DNA of 64,000 nt. Origin: Deinococcus sp. AB2017081. GTDB lineage: Bacteria; Deinococcota; Deinococci; Deinococcales; Deinococcaceae. The DNA lies in NCBI RefSeq assembly GCF_034440735.1, contig NZ_CP140098.1, positions 2,287,501-2,351,500 of the forward strand, given 5' to 3'. Of the stretch, positions 13,713 to 23,639 are shown piece after piece; position 1 is the first letter of the stretch, and the number at the start of each line of letters is the position of its first letter. The translations under genes were made by a program, and so were the position numbers. Under the pieces are notes generated by a model. The model was given only the letters and a program-made list of their open reading frames with translations. It made no database searches and was not told the DNA's origin.

Positions 13713-14737
13713 CGCCGGGTCACGCCCCAGCCGGGCGCGAGCGGCTGGTTCAACGAGCCTGCCTCCCACTCCAGCCCGCTGAACGGATCGTCCGCGAGCA
13801 GCAGAGCACCGTCCAGATCGGCCCAGTCGCACAGGCCCGCGAGGTGCGCCGCCGCGCTGATGCCCAGACTGCTCTCGATCATGCAGCCCATCATGACGGT
13901 CAGGTGATGCTCCCGTGCGATCCGCAGGGCCCGCAGCGCCTGGAGCGGCCCCCCCAGCTTGGCGAGTTTCAGGTTCACGCCGTCGAAGGCCCGTGCCAGC
14001 TGAACGACATCTGACACGTGGTGCAGGCTCTCGTCCGCGACGATGGGCACCCCGGAACGTGCCCGCAACTCCGCGTGACCGTCGAAATCCCCGGCGGCCA
14101 GCGGCTGCTCGACCAGTTCCACCCGCGCGGCCTCCAGCACGCCCAGCAGGCGGCGGGCCCGGGCCCGGCTCCACGCGGCATTCGCGTCCACGCGCAGCCG
14201 CACGTGCGGCACCTCCTCGCGCAGGGCCTCCAGGATCGCCTCGTCACGCTCCGTGCCCAGCTTCACCTTCAGGATGGTGTGGCCGCCCGCCACGGCTTCC
14301 CGGGCCTGCCGCCGCATGTCCGGCAGGTCCGCGATCGACACCGTGTAGCTGCTCTGGGGCAGGGGCGAGGGGCTCAGTCCCAGCAGCCGCCACACCGGGA
14401 GGCCCACGCTGGTGGCACACCACTCGACGGCCGCCATCTCCAGCGCACATTTCACGCTGGGATGCCCCTGCGGCATCCGCGCTGCCAGCCGTGCCCCCAG
14501 GCCGTCCCAGTCCCACGGATCCTCCAGCGCGTCCATCAGGAGGGGCAAGACCGCCTCCACCGTACCGCCCGTCTCGCCGTAGAAGGCGTTCGGGGCTGCC
14601 TCGCCCCGGCCCTGCACGCCGTCGCGGTCGAGGGTCACGATGGTGCGCGGGTAGACCGACTGCGTCCAGCGGGCAATCCCGAAAGGCTGCGCGGTGTGGA
14701 GGTCGAGCGTCTGCCAGGTCAGGCCAGCCCCACTCAC
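13709..14737 (-). CDS. Dipeptide (L-Ala-D/L-Glu) epimerase, enolase superfamily
   Basis: Probably converts L-Ala-D-Glu from murein to L-Ala-L-Glu. The 342 residues have the muconate-lactonizing subgroup layout: catalytic lysine pair in ILKVKLGT, metal ligands in RVDANAAW, VEQP and ADES, and the second lysine in NLKLAKLGG. GTG 14737 overlaps the preceding gene's stop by four bases (GTGA), and the 3' end overlaps the next start (ATGA). Being next to an NlpC/P60 endopeptidase and an M19 dipeptidase mirrors the Bacillus ykfABC murein-peptide pathway and supports the substrate call. Other dipeptide specificities are possible. Confidence 0.87.
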   Translation of the reverse strand: MSGAGLTWQTLDLHTAQPFGIARWTQSVYPRTIVTLDRDGVQGRGEAAPNAFYGETGGTVEAVLPLLMDALEDPWDWDGLGARLAARMPQGHPSVKCALEMAAVEWCATSVGLPVWRLLGLSPSPLPQSSYTVSIADLPDMRRQAREAVAGGHTILKVKLGTERDEAILEALREEVPHVRLRVDANAAWSRARARRLLGVLEAARVELVEQPLAAGDFDGHAELRARSGVPIVADESLHHVSDVVQLARAFDGVNLKLAKLGGPLQALRALRIAREHHLTVMMGCMIESSLGISAAAHLAGLCDWADLDGALLLADDPFSGLEWEAGSLNQPLAPGWGVTRR

Positions 14738-15603
14738 GCCGTCCACCGCCCGTAGCCCTCCAGCGACGCCGCAAGCCGCCGCCCATAGTCGCCCTCGCCC
14801 AGCGTCTCGACCGTCACGCGCATGTGGGTGGCGTTGGCATGGATCATCCGCGACGCATCGAGCATGAGGCCCACGTGGCCGGGAAAGAAGGCCAGATCCC
14901 CGCGCCGGGGCGACTCGACGGCCCTGAGCGCCGCGTGCTGCTGATCCGCATCCCGTGGCAGGGCGTGCCCGCACTGGGCCACCACCACCTGCGTCAGCCC
15001 GGAGCAGTCCAGCCCCCACGCGCTGCGCCCGCCCCACACATACGGCGTGTCGAGAAAGCGCAGGGCCAGGGCCGCCGCGTCCACGGTGCCCAGCGGGGCC
15101 AGCACGACCTCCTGCACCCACGCCCCGGTGCCGTCGGGCAGGCGCACCGGCACCCAGCGGCGGCCCTGCTCCTCGACGATCTCTCCGTCGGCCGGTGCCA
15201 CGCGGCTGCCCAGGCACAGCTCCGCCACCACCGGCTGGCTGACCTTCGGCCCCGCGTAGGCGTGGGCCCGCAGCGCCGTGACCCGCAGCTCGCCCGGCTG
15301 CCCCGTGCTCACGGCGTCACGCTGCACCCACCCCAGATACCCGTCGTGCAGGGTGCGCGCCCGTTGCCAGCCGGCCGGGCCGTCCCACAGCAGCTCCAGG
15401 GCCTCTCCGGGCAGCGCCTCGCTCACCTGGGCCGCCGTGGCGGACGGCGCGGCCCGGAGCGACACGCGGGCGTTCCCGGCCAGTGCCGGCGTGGGGGTCA
15501 CGAACGTCCACCCGTCATCCTTCAGCTGCGGGCGCAGCGCGGCCTCGGCTGTGCGGGTCGCGTCGTCAATGGCGTGGACGCGGGAATCGAGATCAGGACT
15601 CAT
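14734..15603 (-). CDS. NlpC/P60 endopeptidase with SH3-like domains
   Basis: Probably a gamma-D-glutamyl-diamino-acid endopeptidase acting on murein peptides. Of 289 residues, about 35-170 form two bacterial SH3-like domains and 175-285 the NlpC/P60 papain-like domain with Cys200 (LDCSGL), His243 (PGHVGLM) and His255 (IHANATH). No signal peptide is seen, so it likely acts in the cytoplasm on imported peptides, as YkfC does. TACGCT lies 6 nt before ATG 15603, so this is the first gene of a leaderless transcript with the epimerase and oxidoreductase. Deinococcus murein contains ornithine, so the residue after Glu would be Orn. Confidence 0.87.
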   Translation of the reverse strand: MSPDLDSRVHAIDDATRTAEAALRPQLKDDGWTFVTPTPALAGNARVSLRAAPSATAAQVSEALPGEALELLWDGPAGWQRARTLHDGYLGWVQRDAVSTGQPGELRVTALRAHAYAGPKVSQPVVAELCLGSRVAPADGEIVEEQGRRWVPVRLPDGTGAWVQEVVLAPLGTVDAAALALRFLDTPYVWGGRSAWGLDCSGLTQVVVAQCGHALPRDADQQHAALRAVESPRRGDLAFFPGHVGLMLDASRMIHANATHMRVTVETLGEGDYGRRLAASLEGYGRWTA

Positions 15604-15609
15604 CCCCCC

Positions 15610-15615
15610 AGCGTA
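15610..15615 (-). promoter_or_regulatory. Leaderless -10 element of NlpC/P60 gene
   Basis: TACGCT on the minus strand ending 6 nt before ATG 15603, showing a second transcription start within the murein-peptide cluster. Confidence 0.55.
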
Positions 15616-15657
15616 GCGCTGCCGACTGAGGGTGGGCGGCCAGGTGGTGCGTGCCAG

Positions 15658-16647
15658 CTACAGATGCGTGGTGAGCCACCGCGCCCAGTTGCCGCCCGCC
15701 ACATCGGCCCGGACGTCTTCAGGCAGTACCGTCAGGACGCGGGGGACATCGGCATAGCGCCCGATGCCCTCAGGCGTCTTCTCGGCCCCGAAGCCGCCGT
15801 CCATGTCGGTGCCCAGGGCCACATGCTCCCAGCCGACGAGCGCCGCGTAGTGCCGGGCGTGCTCGGCCAGCGCCTCCAGCGGAACGCGCACGTCGTCGGT
15901 CACCGGGCGCAGGAAGCGGCTGAGGTACACCAGGCCGATGACCCCGCCGCTCTGCGCCACGGCCCGCGCCATGTCATCGGTCAGGTGCCGGTTGCCGGGG
16001 ATCAGGGCTCGGGCATTGCTGTGCGACGCGATCACGCGCGGCCCGATCTCCGCCACGTCCCAGAACGCAGCGTCGTCAAGGTGCGAGGCGTCCACGGTGA
16101 CGCTCAGCTCCCGCATGGCCGTCACGAGGTCGCGGCCCTCGGGCGTCAGGGGGCCTGGGGCGTCGGTGCCGCCGGAATAGCGGGTGCGGCCCCACGCCGG
16201 GCCGATCAGCCGCACTCCCTGGTCAACCCAGAACGGGAGGTCGTCCGGTGTGCGGATGGGATCCGCCCCTTCCATCAGCAGCACGACCCCCAGCGGTGCG
16301 TCAGGCTGTTCCAGATGGACGGCCACGTCGCCCCGACTCCGCAGCAGCCGGACGTGCCCGGCATCCTCCCAGCGGTGGTACTGATCCAGCTGGGCCAGGG
16401 CCTGGGCGCGTGCTCCAGCGGCGTCGGTGTAGCCGTCTGCGTCCGGGGTGCGCGGCGCCGCGAACAGGGTGCCCAGGCACAGCCTCAGCCCCGCTGCCGC
16501 CATCTCCGGAAAGGTCGTGGTGGCCACCTGCCCGGACACCGGATCGGCGGCGCGGAGCTGCTCGACGCTGCCGGTCAGTTCACGCCCGAGTCCGGCGTTG
16601 TACGCGAGATCGAGATGCCCGTCGATCAGCAGGGGAGGCCGGGTCAC
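15658..16647 (-). CDS. Membrane dipeptidase family (M19)
   Basis: A zinc dipeptidase of the renal-dipeptidase family, 329 residues. Metal and active-site segments are visible: DGHLDLAYN near the N-terminus, MEGADPI, ASHSNARALIPGNRHLTDD and LGTDMDGGFG. No signal peptide is seen, suggesting a cytoplasmic enzyme. GTG 16647 overlaps the HAD gene stop by GTGA. Neighbouring endopeptidase and epimerase genes suggest it splits L-Ala-L-Glu or related murein dipeptides; M19 enzymes can also act on D-amino-acid dipeptides, so specificity is inferred. Confidence 0.88.
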   Translation of the reverse strand: MTRPPLLIDGHLDLAYNAGLGRELTGSVEQLRAADPVSGQVATTTFPEMAAAGLRLCLGTLFAAPRTPDADGYTDAAGARAQALAQLDQYHRWEDAGHVRLLRSRGDVAVHLEQPDAPLGVVLLMEGADPIRTPDDLPFWVDQGVRLIGPAWGRTRYSGGTDAPGPLTPEGRDLVTAMRELSVTVDASHLDDAAFWDVAEIGPRVIASHSNARALIPGNRHLTDDMARAVAQSGGVIGLVYLSRFLRPVTDDVRVPLEALAEHARHYAALVGWEHVALGTDMDGGFGAEKTPEGIGRYADVPRVLTVLPEDVRADVAGGNWARWLTTHL

Positions 16648-17348
16648 GCGCGCGCCGTCCGGGCATCGACCAGCGTGAGCACGTCGTCCAGCGAGTGCAG
16701 CGCGCCGGGACGCTGGCCGGTCAGGTCGATGACCTCCGCCGCCATGCCCAGGCTCCGGGCGGCCTCGACATTCTCCAGCTTGTCGTCGATGAACAGCACC
16801 TCGGGCACCTGCACCCCGAGCGCCTGCGCCGCATGCAGGTACCCGGCCGGCTCGGGCTTGTGGGCGCCGACGGTACAGCTCGCCACGGCCACGTCGATCA
16901 GGTCGCCCAGCCCGACAGCCTCCAGCGTGCGGTCGATGCTGGGCAGGGTGTTGCTCAGCACGCCGACCTTCAGCCCACGGGCCCGCAGGGCCGTGAGCAC
17001 CTCCCGCGCTCCCGGTACTGCCTTGATATAGACCTCGTAGGGAAAACGGGCCACGAACTCCGCTCCGGCACCGGCCGGCAGGTCCAGCCGGCGCTCCAGT
17101 TCGCGGCCATACGTGTCCCAGAAGGTCTGTTCGTCCTCCAAGGAGCGCAGGTGCCACCATGACCGCTCGTGATCGGTCACCGTGGACTCCTGCCACAGCG
17201 CAGCCAGCGTGTGCCCCAGTTGCGCCGGATCCAGTCCGAAGTGGGCCGCGCCCCACGCCGCCGCGTCACGGTACACGCTGCGGTCGGTGTAGGCGATGGT
17301 GTCGTCCCGGTCGAAGAGCACGGCGCGCAGGGCAGGCAAGACGGTCAT
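16644..17348 (-). CDS. HAD-superfamily hydrolase
   Basis: A phosphatase-like protein of 234 residues. HAD motif I is FDRDDT (Asp13, Asp15), motif II LSNTLPS, motif III the lysine in GAHKPEP, and motif IV FIDDKLENV. ATG 17348 is chosen because TAGCAT (17361-17356 on the minus strand) lies 7 nt upstream; an ATG at 17357 falls inside that hexamer. Motif I has Arg in place of the usual residue after the nucleophile, which is tolerated in the family. It heads a two-gene unit with the dipeptidase. Substrate unknown. Confidence 0.85.
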   Translation of the reverse strand: MTVLPALRAVLFDRDDTIAYTDRSVYRDAAAWGAAHFGLDPAQLGHTLAALWQESTVTDHERSWWHLRSLEDEQTFWDTYGRELERRLDLPAGAGAEFVARFPYEVYIKAVPGAREVLTALRARGLKVGVLSNTLPSIDRTLEAVGLGDLIDVAVASCTVGAHKPEPAGYLHAAQALGVQVPEVLFIDDKLENVEAARSLGMAAEVIDLTGQRPGALHSLDDVLTLVDARTARA

Positions 17349-17355
17349 ACCCCGC

Positions 17356-17361
17356 ATGCTA
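17356..17361 (-). promoter_or_regulatory. Leaderless -10 element of HAD gene
   Basis: TAGCAT on the minus strand, 7 nt before ATG 17348. The upstream in-frame ATG lies within this hexamer, so the downstream start is preferred. Confidence 0.5.
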
Positions 17362-17415
17362 GAGAATTCCACCGCCACATGGATTTCTCTTCCTTCACTT
17401 CCACGGCACGCATCA

Positions 17416-17499
17416 TCTGAGCAATATTCGAGCACCGCGAACCACAATTTCAGATAATTCTTGCAGGCCATTGGTCAGAGGCCCACGTCTGAGCAACAT
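17416..17499. promoter_or_regulatory. Repeated TCTGAGCAAnAT sites before aminotransferase
   Basis: TCTGAGCAATAT (17416-17427) and TCTGAGCAACAT (17488-17499) are direct repeats 72 bp apart, and an inverted TCAGAT lies between them. The second copy ends just before the -35 hexamer, so a regulator site is possible. Confidence 0.3.
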
Positions 17500-17501
17500 G
17501 A

Positions 17502-17530
17502 TTGCGTGAAGGGGCGCGCCCGGCTATCCT
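17502..17530 (+). promoter_or_regulatory. Promoter of class V aminotransferase
   Basis: TTGCGT (17502-17507), 17-nt spacer, TATCCT (17525-17530), then 6 nt to ATG 17537. A well-formed leaderless promoter. Confidence 0.65.
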
Positions 17531-17536
17531 GTCGGC

Positions 17537-18691
<1,155 letters not shown>

Positions 18692-18701
18692 TCCGGCGAC
18701 G

Positions 18702-18722
18702 ACAGGGGTCGCCGACCCCTGT
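18702..18722. terminator. Bidirectional hairpin between convergent genes
   Basis: ACAGGGGTCG and CGACCCCTGT are perfect inverted arms around a single C; folding would give about a 7-bp stem. It lies between the aminotransferase stop and the phosphoesterase stop. Confidence 0.55.
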
Positions 18723-18733
18723 TCCGCCGTCCG

Positions 18734-19438
18734 TCAGCCCATGCGGCCGGTCTTGATCACGTCCGCGATCACGGGCGGCAGGTTCCACGCCATGATGTCG
18801 AAGGCGCTCGACGCGAAGTCGTAGGTGACCTTGTGCAGGGTCACCTTCGGCTTGCGGCCGATACAGTCCACGATCGCCACGTCCGCGCCGGGCTCGTGGT
18901 TCAGGGTCAGCCCCACGCTGCCGGGGTCGACGAAGGTCGTCTCACCGATCATGCGGACGAAGGGAACGTGCGACCCGCCCACCACGACCACGCGGGCCGC
19001 CAGCGAGTCGGCCAGCGCCTCCAGATCCCGCTCGTTCGCCATGAGATCCATACGGATTTCCGGGTCATGGGGGCTGCCGTGGAAATACCGGATGCGCCCG
19101 ACCGGCGTCGTGATCCGGCCTCCCGGCGGCAGTCGGCGCAGGAAGTCCATCTGTTCCGGCGAGAGCATCTTCTTCGTCCAGACCAGCACCTGGTCGGCCA
19201 CGCCCTTGCGGTCGTTGCGGTCACCCAGATCAATGGCGACCCGCATGTCGCTGGATCCCAGACCGGTCGCCCAGCCCTCGCGCTTCACGAAGTCGATCAC
19301 CGGGCCGGGACTGGCCCCGTACCCCACCAGATCACCGACCACCACGACCTGATTGACGATGTTGTCGGTCAGGAAGCGCTTCACCGCCGTCAGGGCGTGA
19401 ATGTTCCCGTGAATATCACTGATGAAGGCCACTCTCAA
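18734..19438 (-). CDS. Calcineurin-like metallophosphoesterase
   Basis: A 234-residue dinuclear-metal phosphoesterase of the YfcE-like group. Metal-binding segments are visible: [20 protein letters not shown], a weak GSSD segment in place of [12 protein letters not shown] and VVGGSHVPF. The third motif reads LGSSDMR where many members have GNHD, so the histidine of that motif is absent. The start is TTG 19438, giving the conserved [17 protein letters not shown] lies 9 nt upstream. It is divergent from lnt by about 70 bp. Possible substrates include cyclic nucleotides; this is not shown. Confidence 0.82.
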   Translation of the reverse strand: MRVAFISDIHGNIHALTAVKRFLTDNIVNQVVVVGDLVGYGASPGPVIDFVKREGWATGLGSSDMRVAIDLGDRNDRKGVADQVLVWTKKMLSPEQMDFLRRLPPGGRITTPVGRIRYFHGSPHDPEIRMDLMANERDLEALADSLAARVVVVGGSHVPFVRMIGETTFVDPGSVGLTLNHEPGADVAIVDCIGRKPKVTLHKVTYDFASSAFDIMAWNLPPVIADVIKTGRMG

Positions 19439-19496
19439 GGTACGTGCATCCTAGAGCATCCTCGGCCACGTGTCCGTGTCCTCCCCCCCCACCCCC

Positions 19497-19502
19497 TATG
19501 AT
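19497..19502 (+). promoter_or_regulatory. Leaderless -10 element of lnt
   Basis: TATGAT, 7 nt before GTG 19510. Two ATG codons that look like lnt starts (19498 and 19501) fall in or at the edge of this hexamer. Confidence 0.55.
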
Positions 19503-19509
19503 GGCGGGC

Positions 19510-20976
19510 GTGCCCGCGCTGAGTGTTCCCGTCACGGCCGCCCTGCTCGGCGTGCTCCTCGCCCTGTGCAGCGTGCCGCTCCCGTGGAGCCCGCTGGCCT
19601 TCCTGCCCCTGGCCGCCGTGCTGTGGTACGCCGCCCAGGGCCACGACGCCCGGCAGGTCAGTGTCCGGCTGCTGTGGTCGGGTGTGGGGCTGTTCACCAT
19701 CCATCTGTGGTGGCTGACCACCTTCCTGAACAAACTCCTGGGCACCGGCACCGGCGTCCTGGCCTTCGCGCTGTTCTTCCTCGAGGGCGCCTTCCTGGCG
19801 GTCATGGCGTACCCGATCGCCACACGGCTGCGTGATCCGGCCGCACGGGTGTGGGGCCTCGCCGGCGGCTGGGTGATCCTGGAATGGCTGCGCTTCCTGG
19901 GGCCGCTGGCCTTCCCGTGGCCCACGCTGGGCTCGACCCTGTTGCCGTCGCCCGCCATCCAGATCGCGGATCTGGGCGGTGTGCTGCTCGGCAGTGTGCT
20001 CGTGACCGTCACGGCGGCCAGCCTCGCGTCGTTCGTGCTGAGCCGCGATCCATGGGGCCGGGCTCGGCCGGTGATCCTGGCTGCCGTGGCGTGGGCGGCA
20101 GCCCTTGCCTACGGCGTGACCCGCACCCCCGGTCAGGGCCCGGTGCAGCCGGCACTGGTGCTGCGCACCGCCTTCGATTCCTTCGGCCGGGCCGTCGGGA
20201 GCGTCAGTCCAGCCGAACAGGAACGCCTCCAGCGGGCCGCCTCGCTGAATCGTCCAGAAGGCGAGATCGCCGTGTGGAGCGAGACGGCCATCACCGCCCC
20301 TGGCCGGCCTGAGCTGCTGGCGGCCTTTCCCGGCCCTGGCATCAGTGGCGTCGGCGCCGGGAATGCCAAACCAGAATTCAACGCTGTGGCCGCCATCGAC
20401 GCCCAGTCACGCGCCACCAGCTGGAGCGACAAGAGCAAGCTCGTGCCATTCGGCGAGTATTTCCCACTGTACGCCCAGCTGCGCCCGCTGTACGGCATCA
20501 TCGAGAATGCCCTCCGGTTCGACCTGAGCGGTGTCGAGGCCAGCGGCACGCCACGGCCGCTGAGTCTCGGGGGCGTTCTGTACGGTGCCTATATCTGCTA
20601 CGACTCGGTGTTTCCTGCCGTGGCCCGCAGTCTGGTGCAGCAGGGTGCCCGGCTGCTCGTCAATCCCAGCAATGACGGGTGGTACGACGGCTGGGGCGTG
20701 CAGCAGCATTTTGCCATGGGCCGTATCCGCGCCATCGAGACGCGCCGCTGGCTGGTGCGCAGCGTGAACAAGGGCGTAGCCGGCAGCGTGAACGACCTGG
20801 GTCAGCCGGTGCAGACGCTCAGCGCAGGGGAGACCCTCCAGGTGCTGCACGTGCGCCCGCAGCTGCTGGCCGGGACGACGCTCTATGTGCGGATGGGCGA
20901 TATTCCTGCACTGCTGCTGGCCCTGGTCATGATCGGGGTCGCGTTCCGGATGGAGGCGCGGGCGCGACGGTGGTAG
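19510..20976 (+). CDS. lnt: Apolipoprotein N-acyltransferase
   Basis: Adds the third acyl chain to lipoproteins in the membrane. About 488 residues: six or so N-terminal hydrophobic helices, a nitrilase-like domain with the Glu258-Lys308-Cys363 triad ([29 protein letters not shown]) and a final membrane helix. GTG 19510 is preferred because TATGAT sits 7 nt upstream; ATG 19498 and 19501 would add three or four residues but have no ribosome site. Its stop codon abuts the stop codon of the convergent recombinase with no base between. Several lipoprotein genes in this window are potential substrates. Confidence 0.92.
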   Translation: MPALSVPVTAALLGVLLALCSVPLPWSPLAFLPLAAVLWYAAQGHDARQVSVRLLWSGVGLFTIHLWWLTTFLNKLLGTGTGVLAFALFFLEGAFLAVMAYPIATRLRDPAARVWGLAGGWVILEWLRFLGPLAFPWPTLGSTLLPSPAIQIADLGGVLLGSVLVTVTAASLASFVLSRDPWGRARPVILAAVAWAAALAYGVTRTPGQGPVQPALVLRTAFDSFGRAVGSVSPAEQERLQRAASLNRPEGEIAVWSETAITAPGRPELLAAFPGPGISGVGAGNAKPEFNAVAAIDAQSRATSWSDKSKLVPFGEYFPLYAQLRPLYGIIENALRFDLSGVEASGTPRPLSLGGVLYGAYICYDSVFPAVARSLVQQGARLLVNPSNDGWYDGWGVQQHFAMGRIRAIETRRWLVRSVNKGVAGSVNDLGQPVQTLSAGETLQVLHVRPQLLAGTTLYVRMGDIPALLLALVMIGVAFRMEARARRW

Positions 20977-21945
20977 TCAGCGGAAGCCCTCGACGACATC
21001 GTTCAGGTCATCCTCGGGCACCTCGACGTATCGGCGCGTCGTGTCGACCTGCTCGTGGCCCAGGAACCCGGCCACACGTGTGAAGTCCTTCGTGGCGGCG
21101 TAGAGCTGGGTTCCCGCGTATTTGCGCCCCGCGTGGAAGCCGCGAAACTCGTGTGCCACCCCGGCCTTCAGGGCGACCTTCTGGAGTCGCTCATACGCGC
21201 TGGAATAGGCCCGGAAGGTCGTCAGATGCCCGCCTACCGATGTGGTCTCCGCCCGTAGCGTCGTCAGCGCGTCACGCAGGCGGGCACTCAGCGGCACCAC
21301 ACGGGATTTGTCACCCTTCCCGTGCACGACCCGCAGACGCCGGGCCGGCAGGTCGAGATCCTCCCAGCGCACGGCCAGTGCCTCGGCGATCCGCAGCCCC
21401 GCGTGGGCCATCAGGAGCAGCAGGACACGCTCCTGCGCATCGGACTCGGCCAGCATCGCCTGCACGACATCGGCGCGGTACGGGGGGTTCTTCACGATGC
21501 CCTTCGTCCGGTCTTTCGGGCGTTTCACGTCTGCGAAGGGGTCGGCGTCGGTGGCGCCGGCCCAGCGCAGCGCCCGGTACAGTGCCGATGCGGCAGCGAC
21601 CCGCGCCATGACCGTGGCCGGCGTGAGCCCCGATGCCGTGAGGGAGGCCACGAACATGCCCGGTTCCCGCCGCCCCGGGTGCAGCAGGTTCCACGCCTGT
21701 TCATGCGCGTGTCCGACAAGGACTTCGACGCCCTTGCGGTACGCACGCAGCGTGTGTGGGCTCAGACGTACACCTGAGCTGGTGTCGCTCAGCAGGTACG
21801 CCTGCGTGAGGTTCCACAGTGCGTCGAAGTCCTTGTCCCGGGCCGCGGTGACCGCCCGGACACGCAGGGCCTCATCGCTCAGGCCGGTGAAGGCGCGCGC
21901 CTGGCTGAGGCGGTCGCCGGTGAACGGGATCAGATCGTTTGCCAT
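20977..21945 (-). CDS. Tyrosine recombinase, XerC/D-like
   Basis: A site-specific recombinase of 322 residues. The N-terminal SAM-like core-binding domain spans about 60-140; the catalytic domain holds Arg185 (AHAGLRIAEAL), Lys210 (VVHGKGDKSR), His271 and Arg274 (FHAGRKYAG), His297 (LGHEQVDTT) and Tyr306 (RRYVEV). All catalytic residues are present, though the HxxR box is HAGR rather than the usual HxLRHT. ATG 21945 has GGAAGTG just upstream; ATG 21963 is the alternative. No att-like repeats, phage or transposon genes were seen nearby, so a housekeeping chromosome-dimer or replicon-resolution role is more likely than an active element. Confidence 0.88.
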   Translation of the reverse strand: MANDLIPFTGDRLSQARAFTGLSDEALRVRAVTAARDKDFDALWNLTQAYLLSDTSSGVRLSPHTLRAYRKGVEVLVGHAHEQAWNLLHPGRREPGMFVASLTASGLTPATVMARVAAASALYRALRWAGATDADPFADVKRPKDRTKGIVKNPPYRADVVQAMLAESDAQERVLLLLMAHAGLRIAEALAVRWEDLDLPARRLRVVHGKGDKSRVVPLSARLRDALTTLRAETTSVGGHLTTFRAYSSAYERLQKVALKAGVAHEFRGFHAGRKYAGTQLYAATKDFTRVAGFLGHEQVDTTRRYVEVPEDDLNDVVEGFR

Positions 21946-22056
21946 CACTTCCGATGATAACATGCATTATCAACGGACACTGATCGGAGCGGCCTCGGAG
22001 GTGCCCATCCGGCGATCCGCGTCCGCCCAGGCGCGCAGACGGCCAGCACCCTGACC

Positions 22057-22075
22057 CCTCGGCGCGACGCCGAGG
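22057..22075. terminator. Intergenic hairpin between recombinase and lipid kinase
   Basis: CCTCGGCG and CGCCGAGG form a perfect 8-bp stem with loop CGA, followed on the plus strand by CCCCTTCC. It may back up the lipid-kinase terminator; its direction is uncertain. Confidence 0.4.
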
Positions 22076-22105
22076 CCCCTTCCTGGCCTTTCTGTGAGCC
22101 TGCAC

Positions 22106-22141
22106 AAAAAACGCCGTCCCAATCGCCTTCGACGGGACGGC
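22106..22141 (-). terminator. Rho-independent terminator of lipid kinase gene
   Basis: On the minus strand GCCGTCCC pairs with GGGACGGC and is followed after one G by TTTTTT. It starts 16 nt beyond the stop. One of the clearest classical terminators in the window. Confidence 0.85.
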
Positions 22142-22157
22142 CAGAGCTCTGTGCAGT

Positions 22158-23162
22158 TCAGGTGGTGAGTTCCGCCTCGGTACTGGGAGTCAGATACCGC
22201 ACGGCACCGGGCAGGATGCGCGCCGTGAACGGCGTCGTTTCCTCGTGGAGTTCGCCGTCGTACTGGAGCGGGAACGGATCGGCGGCGGCGACCGTCACCT
22301 CCCGGGCCTCGATGGTCTCCAGGTTACCCGCGAACAGCGGATCACCCAGATTCAGTTTCGATCGCACCGAGTCGATGATGTTGGGCACCAGCCGCAGCAG
22401 GTTGCCCGCCTGCATGAGGATGACGGTGAAGCGCCCGTCACTTGGACTGATGTCGGTCGTGATCGGCAGTCGGAAGTTCGCCATGCCGAAATTGGCGACC
22501 ATCACGCCGATCCCCTCGAATTCCCTCGGCTGGCCGTCGATGGTCAGCGTAAAGGTCGTCTTCTTGGGGTTCATCTGCTTCATGGCACTCATGACATAGG
22601 CCAGTGCGCCAAATTTCTCCTTGAGTTCCTCACTGCCCTTGATCATGGCGGCGTCGGCTCCGGCGCCCGCCAGCATGGCGAACCCCTGGGTCTGTCCGCG
22701 CACCTCGACCTCGCCCATGTCGACCCGGACGGCGTGCCCGGTGGCCACCACCCGCGCGAGCTCCTCCGGCGTGGTCGGCAGGTCGAGGTTCTGGGCGATC
22801 AGATTCGCCGTTCCGGCCGGGTACGCGAGCAGCGGCACATTCTTGTAGCGGCTGGCGTAGGACACCGAACTGACCGTGCCGTCTCCACCCGCCGCGACCA
22901 CGGCGTGGAAGGACTCGACGTCACGGACGTACTCGCTCATCGGCGTGTCGGCGTCCAGATCGCGCTCGACCACCTGGGCACCGGCAGCACGAAGCAGACC
23001 GAGGAACACCGGCAGCCCGCTGTCGCCGCTGCCACTTTTTGGATTGAAGATGACCAGCACCCGCTGACCGGTCATGGAGGGAATGGATGTCGCCCCTGGC
23101 GCTGGGGTGGCCGAGGTATCGGCATTGGGGGGGGGCGTTTGACCGGTCATATCAAAGGTCAT
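22158..23162 (-). CDS. Diacylglycerol kinase-family lipid kinase
   Basis: Likely phosphorylates diacylglycerol or a related lipid at the membrane. The DAGK catalytic signature is clear: [13 protein letters not shown], then [10 protein letters not shown] with GGDGT at 92-96, and [17 protein letters not shown]. The C-terminal half carries the second domain of the YegS/DgkB type. The first 30 residues are Pro- and Thr-rich and may not be translated: ATG at 23150 or the Met at residue 30 are other starts, and none has a convincing ribosome site. Divergent from a lipoprotein gene with only 24 bp between them. Confidence 0.87.
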   Translation of the reverse strand: MTFDMTGQTPPPNADTSATPAPGATSIPSMTGQRVLVIFNPKSGSGDSGLPVFLGLLRAAGAQVVERDLDADTPMSEYVRDVESFHAVVAAGGDGTVSSVSYASRYKNVPLLAYPAGTANLIAQNLDLPTTPEELARVVATGHAVRVDMGEVEVRGQTQGFAMLAGAGADAAMIKGSEELKEKFGALAYVMSAMKQMNPKKTTFTLTIDGQPREFEGIGVMVANFGMANFRLPITTDISPSDGRFTVILMQAGNLLRLVPNIIDSVRSKLNLGDPLFAGNLETIEAREVTVAAADPFPLQYDGELHEETTPFTARILPGAVRYLTPSTEAELTT

Positions 23163-23186
23163 TAGACTGCCGTTGGAGGCTGCCTA

Positions 23187-23564
23187 ATGCTGCGTTTCTT
23201 TGTTGCTCCTTTACTGTTCGCCGGGGTGCTTGCATCCTGTGCGCCGCGTCAGCAGATCCAGACCGCCGAACAGATGGTGACGGTCACCCCCATGCTCGTG
23301 AAGGTGTCCGAGGCCGCGCCGCGTGGCGGCCAGGTCGTGATCCAGGGCCGCTACCTGGGTGGGCCAAACATCGGCAAGGTCCGTCTCGGTGCGGATGAAC
23401 GCGGCACGGGCGGCTACGTGTTCCCGGCCAATGCAGTCGTCAGCTGGACGGATTCTCAGATCGTCCTGACCATCCCGGCCGACGCGCCCATCGGTGGGAG
23501 CTGGCTGTTCGTCGAGGTCGGCGCAAAACGCTCCACCGGCCTGCCGTACAGCGTCCGCCAGTAG
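23187..23564 (+). CDS. Lipoprotein with IPT/TIG-like domain
   Basis: A 125-residue surface lipoprotein. Residues 1-18 form a lipoprotein signal ending LASC (Cys18). Residues 30-125 look like a single IPT/TIG immunoglobulin-like fold: PRGGQVVIQGRYLG, WTDSQIVLTIPADAPIG, FVEVGAKRS. A GGAGG ribosome site lies 7 nt before ATG, unlike its leaderless neighbours. It lies upstream of hisS, separated by a hairpin. Role probably structural or ligand-binding at the envelope; nothing more specific can be said. Confidence 0.72.
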   Translation: MLRFFVAPLLFAGVLASCAPRQQIQTAEQMVTVTPMLVKVSEAAPRGGQVVIQGRYLGGPNIGKVRLGADERGTGGYVFPANAVVSWTDSQIVLTIPADAPIGGSWLFVEVGAKRSTGLPYSVRQ

Positions 23565-23579
23565 ACGAGCGTCCACACG

Positions 23580-23609
23580 GGGCGGCTCTCGCACCGGCGG
23601 GGGCCGCCC
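23580..23609 (+). terminator. Hairpin after the TIG lipoprotein gene
   Basis: GGGCGGC pairs with GCCGCCC across a 16-nt loop, followed by TCTCCCC. The long loop lowers confidence. Confidence 0.35.
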
Positions 23610-23639
23610 TCTCCCCTGCCGGCGTGTGCCACGGGGCGC

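Noticed and set aside
13915..17031. A plus-strand open frame of over 1000 codons
   Set aside because: It is antisense to five well-supported overlapping genes, is extremely Arg/Pro/Ala-rich and lacks any family similarity; GC-rich codon bias keeps the frame open.
20977..21963. Recombinase gene as part of an integrated element
   Set aside because: No att-like direct repeats, phage, plasmid or transposase genes flank it, and its neighbours are ordinary housekeeping genes.
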